Positions 1 through 8,451 of a DNA stretch of 64,000 nucleotides are shown here, piece by piece. The stretch's first letter is position 1; every line of letters starts with the position of its first letter. The notes below the pieces were generated by a model that was given only the letters and a program-made list of their open reading frames with translations, had not been told where the DNA came from and made no database searches. The translations under genes and the position numbers were made by a program. This DNA comes from Sediminicola sp037203765 (GTDB lineage: Bacteria > Bacteroidota > Bacteroidia > Flavobacteriales > Flavobacteriaceae): positions 124,001 to 188,000 of the forward strand of contig NZ_JBBCAS010000001.1 of NCBI RefSeq assembly GCF_037203765.1, written 5' to 3'.

Positions 1-37
1 TTACGTTGTAAATGTATATAATTCCATGAAACATGCA

Positions 38-901
38 CTATCCAACCAGTTTGTTTGTGCGTTTTATGGCCTGTTCATTTTTCCAATCGATCCATTCCTG
101 CCCTTTTAATTTGCGCATGAACTGATCGTAATACCGCATAATGAGCACATTGTAAAAAGCAATGCCCAAATTCTTTGGGTTTCGGGCAATGGCCCGCAAA
201 CTCATAGAAAACCCTGGGGTAATATACCGCATATAATGCCAATACCCCTCTGGCATATACAATACCTCTCCATGCTGTAAATGGGTCTTATAGCCCTTGG
301 CATTTCTCAATGCCGGCCATTGGTTCAGGTCCGGATTGGAAAAATCGATACTCTCATGTGTGATCAACGCATGGGGCACCTTGTACAAATATCTGTTCTC
401 CGATTGTGGAAAGAGGATAATTTCTTTTTTTCCCTCAAAATGAAAATGAAAAATATTGGCCAGATCTATGTCGTAATGCATGAACGTGGAGGAATTCTCC
501 CCACCAAAAAATAACATGGGCAGCCCTTTCATCAATCGCAGTCCAAAATCGGGGAAGGCAAAATCGCGCTGTAGCTCCGGTACCTCCTTCAGTACGTTCC
601 ATAAAAAGATCCTAAACTTGGTAGGTTCACTCTTGAGGAGGTCTATATAATCGGCCATCTGCATTTTCGCATGGGGCTCGTTAAAACCGTCCCTATGGTC
701 CACCGGCCTATCATCGTACAAGGGCACCGTTTTATGGCCTGCCACCTGCTTCATATATTCCAGGTTCCATTTGGAGTAGGCGGGCCACTCCTCAATAAAC
801 CGCTCTATGACAACCGGTTTTTGTGGCTTAAAATACTGCTCTATAAAATCTTCCTTGGTAATGGTCTTTACCCGGGGTATATCCTGTAAATTCAAACGCA
901 A
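38..901 (-). CDS. Cupin-like (JmjC-type) Fe(II)/2-oxoglutarate oxygenase
   Basis: A 287-residue cytosolic protein with no signal peptide. A single cupin/JmjC-like double-stranded beta helix occupies roughly residues 120-235. The metal triad is visible as H142-x-D144 (in MHYDID) and H222 (in YWHY), the arrangement of cupin_8/JmjC hydroxylases, which use iron and 2-oxoglutarate to hydroxylate proteins or small molecules. The N-terminus (PVVIERFIEEWPA) is the usual entry to this family. It lies 64 nt downstream of bioB on the same strand and could be read through from it, but nothing ties it to biotin. Fold and cofactor use are well supported; the substrate is unknown. Confidence 0.85.
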   Translation of the reverse strand: MRLNLQDIPRVKTITKEDFIEQYFKPQKPVVIERFIEEWPAYSKWNLEYMKQVAGHKTVPLYDDRPVDHRDGFNEPHAKMQMADYIDLLKSEPTKFRIFLWNVLKEVPELQRDFAFPDFGLRLMKGLPMLFFGGENSSTFMHYDIDLANIFHFHFEGKKEIILFPQSENRYLYKVPHALITHESIDFSNPDLNQWPALRNAKGYKTHLQHGEVLYMPEGYWHYMRYITPGFSMSLRAIARNPKNLGIAFYNVLIMRYYDQFMRKLKGQEWIDWKNEQAIKRTNKLVG

Positions 902-965
902 AAGATTGACTTAAACTTCTAAATTTAATTCCCCAACCGAGTCCCCAATAAAGGGGCACAAAGGT

Positions 966-2060
966 CTATTCCGAAAGTTTTGCCTTCTGCTTGGCGCTTT
1001 CGTTACGTTCAATAGTGTGTCCAGGTCTGCTCCACTTTGGTTTTTCCCCCAAAGGTTGGAATTTGGAATCCTGTGCCTCCACCGTTTTTGGCTGGGACAC
1101 TTTGGTAAATGGTTTCTGTGGGTTCAGTCCCAACAGTTTGAACATTTCCATATCCTGGTTCACATCAGGGTTTGGGGTTGTCAATAATTTATCACCGGCA
1201 AAAATAGAATTTGCTCCGGCAAAGAAACACATCGCCTGTCCTTCCCTACTCATCTCCGTACGTCCTGCAGATAGCCTTACTTGTGTTTCTGGCATAACAA
1301 TACGGGTAGTTGCCACCATACGGATCATTTCCCAAATAGAAATAGGCTCTATATCTTCCATGGGCGTACCAGGAACGGCTACCAAAGCATTGATCGGCAC
1401 CGATTCTGGCTGTGGGTCCAACGTGGCCAAAGCAACCAACATGCCTGCCCTGTCCTCAATCTTCTCTCCCATTCCAATAATACCCCCGCTACAAACGGTC
1501 ACATTGCTTTTTCTAACATTTCCTATAGTGTCCAATCGGTCCTTAAAGGCCCTAGTGGAGATCACATCCTTGTAATAATCCTCGGACGTATCCAAATTAT
1601 GGTTGTACGCGTACAAACCGGCCTCCGCCAAACGCTGTGCCTGGTTTTCGGTCAACATCCCCAACGTACAACAAACCTCCATATCCAATTTATTGATGGT
1701 TCGTACCATCTCCAGTACATTATCAAACTCCGGTCCGTCCTTCACATTACGCCATGCGGCTCCCATACACACCCTGGAACTCCCGGATGATTTTGCACGC
1801 AAGGCCTGGGCCTTTACCTGCTGAACCGACATCAGATCATTGCCCTCCACATTGGTATGGTAGCGCGCCGCTTGTGGACAGTACCCACAATCTTCGGGAC
1901 ATCCTCCAGTTTTGATGGACAACAGGGTAGATACCTGAACGGTATTTGGGTCGTGGAACTTACGATGTACCGTTGCCGCCTCGTACAGCAATTCCATCAA
2001 GGGTTTATTATAAATTTCAAGTATAGCTTCTTTGGTCCAGTTATGCTTAATTTCGCTCAT
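966..2060 (-). CDS. bioB: Biotin synthase, radical SAM
   Basis: Converts dethiobiotin to biotin by radical sulfur insertion, the last step of the pathway. The radical-SAM cluster cysteines are C54, C58 and C61 (in GGCPEDCGYCPQ), and the TIM-barrel motifs YNHNLDTS and CSGGIIGMGE follow. At 364 residues it is slightly long, with a polar C-terminal tail after about residue 320. It stands alone, away from bioA/KAS (5.6-6.9 kb) and bioF/bioD (8.4-10.6 kb). It has its own promoter candidate and an unusually long, structured 5' leader, described separately, so it is probably regulated on its own. The ATG at 2060 fits the family N-terminus. Confidence 0.97.
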   Translation of the reverse strand: MSEIKHNWTKEAILEIYNKPLMELLYEAATVHRKFHDPNTVQVSTLLSIKTGGCPEDCGYCPQAARYHTNVEGNDLMSVQQVKAQALRAKSSGSSRVCMGAAWRNVKDGPEFDNVLEMVRTINKLDMEVCCTLGMLTENQAQRLAEAGLYAYNHNLDTSEDYYKDVISTRAFKDRLDTIGNVRKSNVTVCSGGIIGMGEKIEDRAGMLVALATLDPQPESVPINALVAVPGTPMEDIEPISIWEMIRMVATTRIVMPETQVRLSAGRTEMSREGQAMCFFAGANSIFAGDKLLTTPNPDVNQDMEMFKLLGLNPQKPFTKVSQPKTVEAQDSKFQPLGEKPKWSRPGHTIERNESAKQKAKLSE

Positions 2061-2242
2061 AAATATATGTTGTCTGGGGCTTACCGCTATGATTCTCCGA
2101 TAGATCCTAATCCATACAGGTTTTCACAATAGCGGCCGGGCTGTCCACTGTATCTTTTCTTTTATGTGCCCTATAGCGGATGTAATCCTTAGCATAAAAA
2201 GAAAAGGATGTCGTTACCATCCCTAAGCCAAAAGTTCAATTT
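2061..2242 (-). promoter_or_regulatory. Structured 5' leader of bioB (candidate cis-regulatory RNA)
   Basis: This fills most of the 314-nt gap between bioB and the flotillin gene. Read on the minus strand it holds, in order: GGCUUA (2229-2224); a hairpin GGAUG/CAUCC (2222-2206); a long hairpin with arms 2209-2193 and 2166-2152 (about 15 bp, two bulges) capped by GGAU-UAC-AUCC; CCGCUAU (2179-2173, inside that hairpin's loop); a second CCGCUAU (2135-2129); then AUAGCGG (2090-2084) directly followed by UAAGCC (2083-2078), which can pair with the first GGCUUA. The two CCGCUAU copies compete for the one AUAGCGG, which lies 23 nt before the ATG. It matches no riboswitch class I recognise. Folded by eye only. 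Confidence 0.5.
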
Positions 2243-2248
2243 AAAAAT

Positions 2249-2256
2249 CAAAAATA
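2249..2256 (-). promoter_or_regulatory. Candidate -7 box for bioB
   Basis: The minus strand reads TATTTTTG, a perfect match to the Bacteroidota TAnnTTTG box. A TTG at about the -33 position (2276-2278) lies roughly 20 nt upstream. Initiation would fall near 2242, giving a leader of about 180 nt. Confidence 0.5.
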
Positions 2257-2312
2257 GCCTATTTACAAATCATATCCCAATAAAGAATTCCGATAATGTG
2301 GGGTCCTGATGT

Positions 2313-2354
2313 TAAAAAGCCCATGGATCACTAGGATTCCACAGGCTTTTAAAA
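2313..2354 (-). terminator. Terminator after the flotillin operon
   Basis: On the minus strand, AAAAGCC and GGCTTTTT enclose an inner stem TGGAATCC/GGATCCA-like with a short loop, ending in a T run. It begins about 20 nt past the flotillin stop and separates that operon from the bioB promoter. Confidence 0.75.
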
Positions 2355-2374
2355 ATTAAACTAGATTCTTGGCG

Positions 2375-3805
2375 CTACGTATTATCTCCCGTGGAACTGT
2401 CTTTTTTAGATGTGGTTTCACCTTCTTCAGCGTCCAGTTCCTTCCCTTTTAAATATTCGGGCAATTGCATCCCTGCCATATTGAACATTTCCTGTAATGG
2501 GGGCACGGATTTGTACATCCCCGAGATAAAATTGGCGGTAGAACCTTTGCCATCGGCAGTTTTGGCCCCGGAATCCCACACTGTTACCTTGTCTATCTTG
2601 ATATTTTTGATGGCCTCGGCCTGTATTTTTACCAATTCGGGCAACTTATCGGCTACCAATAACAAAACAGCATCCTTGGGATTGTTCCCCGCTGCCTTTA
2701 CAATTTCGTCTAGACCCTGTGCCTGTTTGGTCAATACTTCAAAGAGACCTTGGGCTTCTGCCTGAGCTTTGAATAGGATGGCATCGGCCTCCCCCTTGGC
2801 CCTTCTTCGGATGCGTTCGGCTTCGGCCTCTGCATCGATCTCTACCTTTTTCTTGTCTATTTCCGCAGGAACAATAATATCGGCCATTTGAGAACTGCGC
2901 TCCCTGTCTGCCCTAGCCAGTTCCGCATCTTTTTCAGCCGCATAGGACTCTTCCAAGGCTTTGGCCGACTGTACCTTTTCGGCCGCAATGGCCGTACGTT
3001 CGGCCTCTGCCTCTCGCTGTCTACGTAAGGAATCCGAATTTGCTACATTGATCTTGGCCACGTTTTCCCCTTCAACCGCCTGTGCGTTGGCGGCAGCTAC
3101 CTGAGTACGTTCGTCCTGTAGTGCATTGGCCTCCCCAATGGACCCATCCCTGTTTTTTTCAGCAACAGATTTACGTGCCGCATTAATGGCATGGGCCGCA
3201 GCCTCTTTACCCAATGCTTCAATATAACCCGATTCGTCAACAATATCCGTGATGTTTACGTTGATCAGTTTTAGACCCACTTTCTTCAATTCCGATTCCA
3301 CACTCTGTGAAATATTGGTCAGGAATTTGTCCCTATCCGAATTTATTTCTTCAATATCCATGGAGGCCACCACCAAACGCAACTGCCCAAAAATAATCTC
3401 CTTGGCAAGGTCCTGCACTTCCTGCATCCCTTGGCCTAAAAGTCGCTCTGCGGCATTCTGCATAATCCCAGGCTCCGTAGAAATACCTATGGTAAATCGC
3501 GAGGGCACGTTTACCCTAATATTCTGCTTACTCAGGGCGTTCACCAGATTCACCTCAATGGAAATGGGGGTCAGGTCCAAAAACTCATAATCTTGGATTA
3601 CGGGCCAGATAAAGGCCGCACCACCATGGATACAACGGGCAGAATTACCGGTGCCCACTTTTCCGTAGACCACTAAGATACGGTCAGACGGACACCTCTT
3701 ATACCGGCGAATAAAGGAGATAATAACAATAAAAAAGAATAAAATGGCAAAGCCGATGGCCAGCAAGGTGGCACTGCCGCCCATTTGTAAGGGTACTGAA
3801 AGCAT
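2375..3805 (-). CDS. Flotillin/SPFH-domain membrane scaffold protein
   Basis: A 476-residue flotillin (FloT/YqiK type). One N-terminal membrane segment (about residues 12-32) is followed by an SPFH/band-7 domain (about 40-200) and a long Ala/Glu/Lys-rich coiled coil (about 200-340), then a flotillin C-terminal region and a charged tail. Flotillins oligomerise at the inner face of the cytoplasmic membrane and organise membrane domains. The partner gene (3809-4387), an NfeD-like OB-fold membrane protein, ends 3 nt upstream, and the pair is the classic NfeD/flotillin arrangement. The function is assigned at family level; the client proteins cannot be told from sequence. Confidence 0.93.
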   Translation of the reverse strand: MLSVPLQMGGSATLLAIGFAILFFFIVIISFIRRYKRCPSDRILVVYGKVGTGNSARCIHGGAAFIWPVIQDYEFLDLTPISIEVNLVNALSKQNIRVNVPSRFTIGISTEPGIMQNAAERLLGQGMQEVQDLAKEIIFGQLRLVVASMDIEEINSDRDKFLTNISQSVESELKKVGLKLINVNITDIVDESGYIEALGKEAAAHAINAARKSVAEKNRDGSIGEANALQDERTQVAAANAQAVEGENVAKINVANSDSLRRQREAEAERTAIAAEKVQSAKALEESYAAEKDAELARADRERSSQMADIIVPAEIDKKKVEIDAEAEAERIRRRAKGEADAILFKAQAEAQGLFEVLTKQAQGLDEIVKAAGNNPKDAVLLLVADKLPELVKIQAEAIKNIKIDKVTVWDSGAKTADGKGSTANFISGMYKSVPPLQEMFNMAGMQLPEYLKGKELDAEEGETTSKKDSSTGDNT

Positions 3806-3808
3806 TGG

Positions 3809-4387
3809 TTATTTATTTAGAAGTTCAACAATTAATATTCCGTTTTTGGTCACGGATTTTACTTTTACAACATCGCCCATGACCAGGTCCCTGGCCTCTT
3901 CTGTGAGGGCATCCAATTCGCGGAGGGTCCCTTGGACTTTGATGCTCACCTTGCCCATGGAGGATCTTTTGGAACCAATAGTGAGGTATACCTCTCCCAC
4001 TTGGTGCAAGGCATTTCGCAGTTTTAGAGTTCCGCTGCTCTGAAGTTTGCTCAGGTAATAAAAAAGCGAGGCCATAGCGAACATCATGATCAGGCCGCAG
4101 ACCAAGGAAATAAGCACGGTCATGGTCTTGGACCACCCCGCATCCAAACATGCAATACCGGACCATCCAAAAATGGTCAAAAAGGCAACGAAGTTTTTTA
4201 AGGACAAAAACTGGAAATCAATCCCCGTATCCGCTTCAATTTCGGCATCCACATCCCCACCAAACTCATCTGCATCACTACCGATCAAGGTCAGGAACAA
4301 AAGAATCATCAAAACGAAGGAAGAGATAATTGCTACGACCCAGTAAATTTTTTCAAAAATGGACAAACTTTCAAACCACAGTTCCAT
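3809..4387 (-). CDS. NfeD-like membrane protein, flotillin partner (YuaF type)
   Basis: 192 residues with membrane segments near residues 12-32, 65-85 and 88-110, followed by a C-terminal beta-rich domain (about 125-190; GEVYLTIGSKRSSMGKVSIKV... then GDVVKVKSV) consistent with the OB fold of NfeD/YuaF proteins. The residue block between the first two membrane segments is strongly acidic (DADEFGGDVDAEIEADTG). It is co-transcribed with the flotillin gene, with 3 nt between stop and start. This context supports a structural partner of the flotillin scaffold. The acidic loop is the main feature I cannot explain. Confidence 0.8.
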   Translation of the reverse strand: MELWFESLSIFEKIYWVVAIISSFVLMILLFLTLIGSDADEFGGDVDAEIEADTGIDFQFLSLKNFVAFLTIFGWSGIACLDAGWSKTMTVLISLVCGLIMMFAMASLFYYLSKLQSSGTLKLRNALHQVGEVYLTIGSKRSSMGKVSIKVQGTLRELDALTEEARDLVMGDVVKVKSVTKNGILIVELLNK

Positions 4388-4456
4388 AAATCTTACAAGT
4401 TTTGGTTAAAAACAGGTAAGATAGAATATTTTCACAAAGTATAGAGAAAATTTTTC

Positions 4457-5611
4457 TTAGCGCGATAGAAGAACGGATACGGCATTTCCACCAAAACCAA
4501 CGGCATTGACCATGACCTTGTTGATTTTTTGAAGTCTAGGCTCCTGTTGCAAATACGGCACCCCAATATATTCTTGTTGCCGCAACATCATAATGGCAAG
4601 TTCCATACTCAACATCCCCGATGCCCCGAACGTATGTCCGATCTTCCATTTATTAGTTGTAAGAAGAGGAGTTTTGTTACGGAATATCTTCGATATTGCA
4701 TTTTTCTCTGACCAGTCGCCCTTCACAGTACCAGGAGCATGCATCACAATGACATCCACCTCATCCGGATTCGTATCACCCAAGGCCATTTGCATGGACC
4801 GCTGGAAACATTCGGCCTCCGTAGAAATGGAAATATTATGTTGTAAAACTTCCGTGGCATACCCTATGCCCGCTATTACGGCCAGAGCATTGTCCTTTCT
4901 CCCCTGTTCCATACAGATCATGGAAGCACCTTCGCCCAAGACCATGGTGTTCACCTTCTTGTCCAGATCCAAAGCCCTACAGGGGTATTCCGACTCTTCT
5001 CTGGAGTAAATTTTCAAGGCTTTCATCTGGGCAATGGTAAAAGGCGTCAAAGGAGCTTCCGATCCCCCGACCATAAACTTATCTGCCATCCCGCTTTTAA
5101 TCCAAGCTATACCGTTAAGAACAGAGTGCAGAGCGGTGGAACAGGTAATGGAGTGTGATATTTCTGGACCTTGCGTCTGTAGATCGTGGGCAATCCAGGA
5201 AGATATATTCCCCAAGGTGGTGGTTGGAGAGGCCAAAGTGGATGAATTGCCGGTTTGCAAAAATTCTTGATGGTACTTCTCAAAAAGGGCTGTGGCACCT
5301 CTTGAAGAACCTACATTCACCCCAAAATTATCCTTCGCGTTCCAACCCGCCATATGCATGGCCTTTCTCGCTGCGAACATGGCATAAAGGACACTGTCAT
5401 CGAGGCTTTTATATTTTGGATCAGATGCTTTTAATTTTTCAATCTCTTCCTTGGCATGCACTGAAAGTGGAGCAACCCAACTTTTGGCATCCCCTATTTT
5501 TTTTTCAATCAGATGGTGGCCGTCCTTTAAGTAATTCTCCCAGGATTCCTCCAGGGAAATTCCCAGGGGAGAAATGGATGCTAAGGCGGTGATGGAAATA
5601 GACTGACTCAA
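4457..5611 (-). CDS. Beta-ketoacyl synthase of the biotin locus
   Basis: A 384-residue FabF-like thiolase-fold condensing enzyme. The catalytic triad is intact: C157 (SITCSTALH), H291 (MHAPGTVKGD, in place of the usual HGTGT-type block) and H326 (KIGHTFGASG). It starts 14 nt after bioA on the same strand, so the two are almost certainly co-transcribed. Dedicated ketoacyl synthases next to biotin genes can act in making the pimeloyl chain; the known BioZ enzyme does this but is KAS III-like, whereas this one is KAS I/II-like. No bioC, bioH or bioZ is in the window. A role in pimelate supply is inferred from position; general fatty acid synthesis or a polyketide-like role remain possible. Confidence 0.85.
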   Translation of the reverse strand: MSQSISITALASISPLGISLEESWENYLKDGHHLIEKKIGDAKSWVAPLSVHAKEEIEKLKASDPKYKSLDDSVLYAMFAARKAMHMAGWNAKDNFGVNVGSSRGATALFEKYHQEFLQTGNSSTLASPTTTLGNISSWIAHDLQTQGPEISHSITCSTALHSVLNGIAWIKSGMADKFMVGGSEAPLTPFTIAQMKALKIYSREESEYPCRALDLDKKVNTMVLGEGASMICMEQGRKDNALAVIAGIGYATEVLQHNISISTEAECFQRSMQMALGDTNPDEVDVIVMHAPGTVKGDWSEKNAISKIFRNKTPLLTTNKWKIGHTFGASGMLSMELAIMMLRQQEYIGVPYLQQEPRLQKINKVMVNAVGFGGNAVSVLLSR

Positions 5612-5625
5612 AATTGGATGGTATA

Positions 5626-6894
5626 TTAAACGATATCAAAAACACTTTCAATGGCACTGTAAATCTGCTCCAACTGTTCCTCGGAGACAATATAAGGTGC
5701 CGTTATGTATATTGTACTGCCCAAAGGTCTTAAAAAGACCCCCTTCTCCATAAAATGCTGCATTAATTTATCCCGTAAATTACCATATCGTTCCGTTTCA
5801 ATGTTCAGGTCCAAGGCATAAATGATTCCTGTTTGACGGGTCCTGGCCACTTTGGGATGGCTTTTTATACGGGCATCAAAAGCTTGGTGCGACTTCATTA
5901 TGCGAGCTATGTTGTCCTGTATCTCTTGGGATTGCAAGAGTTCCAGTCCGGCCAGTGCTGCCGTACATGCCAACGGGTTGGCGGTATAGGTGTGGCCGTG
6001 GAAAAGCCCTTTTGCAATTTCATCGCTGTAAAAAGCATCGTAAACCGCCTGGGTACAACTGGTTATCGCCATTGGGATAAGGCCTGCCGTCAAAGCCTTG
6101 GACATACAGATAACATCTGGTTTTGTTTCAATCTGGTCCGAAGCAAAATGGGTCCCAGTTTTTCCAAAACCTGTCATGACCTCATCGGCAATCGTTATTA
6201 CGTCATGCTCCTTGAGAATACTTAAAATCTCTCCTAGCCCTTGGGCATCGTGCATTTGCATGGCTGCCGCTCCCTGAACCAAAGGCTCATAGATAAACCC
6301 AGCAATATTTCCACTAGCAACATAGGTATTTACTAATGAAATAACCTCCTTTAAATTCTCCTTACTCGGCGGCGGAATGCGCTTTACCTCTATGAAAAAA
6401 TCCTCGAAAGGGCCGTTATAAACCGATAGTCCGGAAACGGACATCGCCCCAAAGGTATCCCCATGAAAGGCATCTTCAAAAGCCAACAGTACATTTCGCT
6501 TCTGCCCTTTATTAAAATGATATTGAAGCGCCATTTTAATTCCAATTTCCGTGGCAGTGGATCCGTTGTCCGAGAAAAAAAGTTTTTCTTGGTTGGAAGG
6601 TAATATTTTGATGAGCTCCTCCGATAATTTTACAGCAGGTTCATGGGTGAACCCACTAAAGACCACTTGGTCCAACTGTTGCATCTGCTGATATACCCTT
6701 TCCAAAATATAGTCATTGCAATGGCCATAGACGCTGGTATACCAAGAGGAAATACCATCTATGTATTCCTTTCCACTTTCATCAAACAACAAGGCTCCCT
6801 TGGCCTTGGTAATCCCCAACATTCTGGGATGCAGCTTGTGCTGTGTCAACGGGTGCCACACATGTTTTGCATCTCTTTCCGAAATATTTTTCAA
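5626..6894 (-). CDS. bioA: Adenosylmethionine-8-amino-7-oxononanoate aminotransferase
   Basis: Transfers the amino group of S-adenosylmethionine to KAPA to give DAPA in biotin synthesis; PLP-dependent, cytosolic. At 422 residues it has the usual length. Family landmarks are present: HPLTQHK at 14-20, SSWYTSVYGH, DNGSTATEIG near 109, the PLP aspartate D237 in TIADEVMTGFGKTG, and the Schiff-base lysine K266 in CMSKALTAGL. First gene of a two-gene unit with the ketoacyl synthase. Its 5' end is divergent from the GT39 gene across roughly 80 nt. Confidence 0.97.
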   Translation of the reverse strand: MKNISERDAKHVWHPLTQHKLHPRMLGITKAKGALLFDESGKEYIDGISSWYTSVYGHCNDYILERVYQQMQQLDQVVFSGFTHEPAVKLSEELIKILPSNQEKLFFSDNGSTATEIGIKMALQYHFNKGQKRNVLLAFEDAFHGDTFGAMSVSGLSVYNGPFEDFFIEVKRIPPPSKENLKEVISLVNTYVASGNIAGFIYEPLVQGAAAMQMHDAQGLGEILSILKEHDVITIADEVMTGFGKTGTHFASDQIETKPDVICMSKALTAGLIPMAITSCTQAVYDAFYSDEIAKGLFHGHTYTANPLACTAALAGLELLQSQEIQDNIARIMKSHQAFDARIKSHPKVARTRQTGIIYALDLNIETERYGNLRDKLMQHFMEKGVFLRPLGSTIYITAPYIVSEEQLEQIYSAIESVFDIV

Positions 6895-6972
6895 TACTAT
6901 AAAATTTAAAGAACCGGCTTTTTATATATCTTGCAAAGATGGGAAATAAACTTAAAAACTCCTGTGTTTACC

Positions 6973-8451
6973 ATGGTATTTGATTTGCGCAACACCACTT
7001 TCATTGACCTCAAGAGCAGGACAGTTTTTCTTTTCTTATTTCTTTTGGCCTTTGTGATCAGGGCTCCATTTTTCTTCAGGGATTATATAGATAGGGATGA
7101 AAGCACTTTTATCCTGATGGGTCAATCCTGGGTAGAGGGCCATTTGCCATATACAGAGCTTTGGGACCTTAAACCACCTATGACCTTTCTTTTTTTTGCC
7201 GGTATCATTTACGCTTTTGGCAAAAGTTTTGTCGCCATCCGCATTTTTGGCACCCTAGTTGTCGCTATCACTTCCTTTTTTACATTCAAAATAGGAAAGG
7301 AAATTGGGGGGAGCAAACTCGGAATTTGGACAGCCATAGCCTGTACTATTTTACAGAGTCTGTTTGGGAGCCTTCAAGGGGTAATGTCGGAACATTTGAG
7401 TGTTGCCTTTTTAACGCCTGCACTGTTTATTATCCTGAAATACCATAAATACTATTGGTACGGTCTGGCTGGTATTTTACTGGGACTAACAGTCATGACC
7501 AAGCTTAATCTGGCCTATGCGGTATTGATTCTGGGGCTGTTCCTGCTCTATAGATCATTTGCTGAAAAGCAATTAAAAGAAGGGCTTCGGAACTTGATAT
7601 TTCTGGGATTTGGGACGATTCTTGTCATCCTGCTCACCATATTGCCCTATTATCAAAACGGCCTCACCGCTTTATGGTGGCGATCGGTCATATTGGCCCC
7701 CTTGGAATATGCCGCAGCCAATAGAGGCTCACTTTTGGATGTATTGCCCACTTGCATTATCATCATGGCCTTCTTCCTTTGGGCCTGGAAAAAGAATTTT
7801 CTGGACTTTAAAAATAGGCACGTACAGGTTTTGTTCGTTACCGTCATCGGGATACTGTTCTCCTTTGTGAGAGGTGGAAAAATCAATGGTCATTACCTGA
7901 TCCAGATTTATCCTGTCTTGCTTGTTCTGGTTGGACTTATATTTGTTTCCATTCCTCTAGTCCATCGCTTTACATGGAAACCCTATTACCTATTCGTTCT
8001 ACTACTGGTACCCATGGAAAGCTATCTGGAGTATTACGCCATTATTAAACATAAAGTGGAAAAAGGCACATTCTTTAACGGGGAGGGAATAGCAGTGCCC
8101 CAGTATCTTAAGGCTCAAAATTTGGACACCTCCAATATCCTGTTTTTGGAATATCATATTGGTTACTGGCTTTTGGATAAAAAACCACTGACCAAGATTT
8201 CCACCCATCCCAGTAATATCTGTAAAGTGGAAATGTTTCCCTACAGCGGAACAACCAGAAAAACTGCTATGGAAGAAATAACATATCTCTTGGAGGACAT
8301 CAAGCCCAATTTGGTCATCACCAGGGATAAGGAAAATATTTTCGCCAAGGAAAATGTCACTGAAAATGCCTATACAAGGAACTATTTAAACCAAAACTAT
8401 AGCATCATAAAAAAACTTGACCATGCGGAGATCTGGCAGCGCCTAAATTGA
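6973..8451 (+). CDS. GT39-type (ArnT/PMT-like) membrane glycosyltransferase
   Basis: About 492 residues with some 10-12 hydrophobic segments. Just after the first segment comes FFRDYIDRDESTFILMGQSWVEGHLPY, holding the acidic DRDE motif where lipid-phosphate-sugar-dependent transferases of the GT39/ArnT superfamily bind their donor. A soluble C-terminal part (about 400-490) follows. The reading frame opens at a TTG at 6931, but the first ATG is 6973 and gives a cleaner N-terminus, so I use it. The gene sits between bioA and bioD, transcribed against them, and its last 9 nt overlap the 3' end of bioD. The acceptor is unknown and there is no link to biotin beyond position. Confidence 0.82.
   Translation: MVFDLRNTTFIDLKSRTVFLFLFLLAFVIRAPFFFRDYIDRDESTFILMGQSWVEGHLPYTELWDLKPPMTFLFFAGIIYAFGKSFVAIRIFGTLVVAITSFFTFKIGKEIGGSKLGIWTAIACTILQSLFGSLQGVMSEHLSVAFLTPALFIILKYHKYYWYGLAGILLGLTVMTKLNLAYAVLILGLFLLYRSFAEKQLKEGLRNLIFLGFGTILVILLTILPYYQNGLTALWWRSVILAPLEYAAANRGSLLDVLPTCIIIMAFFLWAWKKNFLDFKNRHVQVLFVTVIGILFSFVRGGKINGHYLIQIYPVLLVLVGLIFVSIPLVHRFTWKPYYLFVLLLVPMESYLEYYAIIKHKVEKGTFFNGEGIAVPQYLKAQNLDTSNILFLEYHIGYWLLDKKPLTKISTHPSNICKVEMFPYSGTTRKTAMEEITYLLEDIKPNLVITRDKENIFAKENVTENAYTRNYLNQNYSIIKKLDHAEIWQRLN

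Noticed and set aside
991..1790. Long plus-strand reading frames antisense to bioB
   Set aside because: They mirror the codon structure of a clear bioB gene, show no domain and have no promoter or start context. The same applies to other antisense frames over known genes in the window.
2119..2135. BirA-type operator in the bioB leader, suggested by TTGTGAAAACC on the minus strand
   Set aside because: Only one loose half-site exists; the second half at the required spacing is missing.
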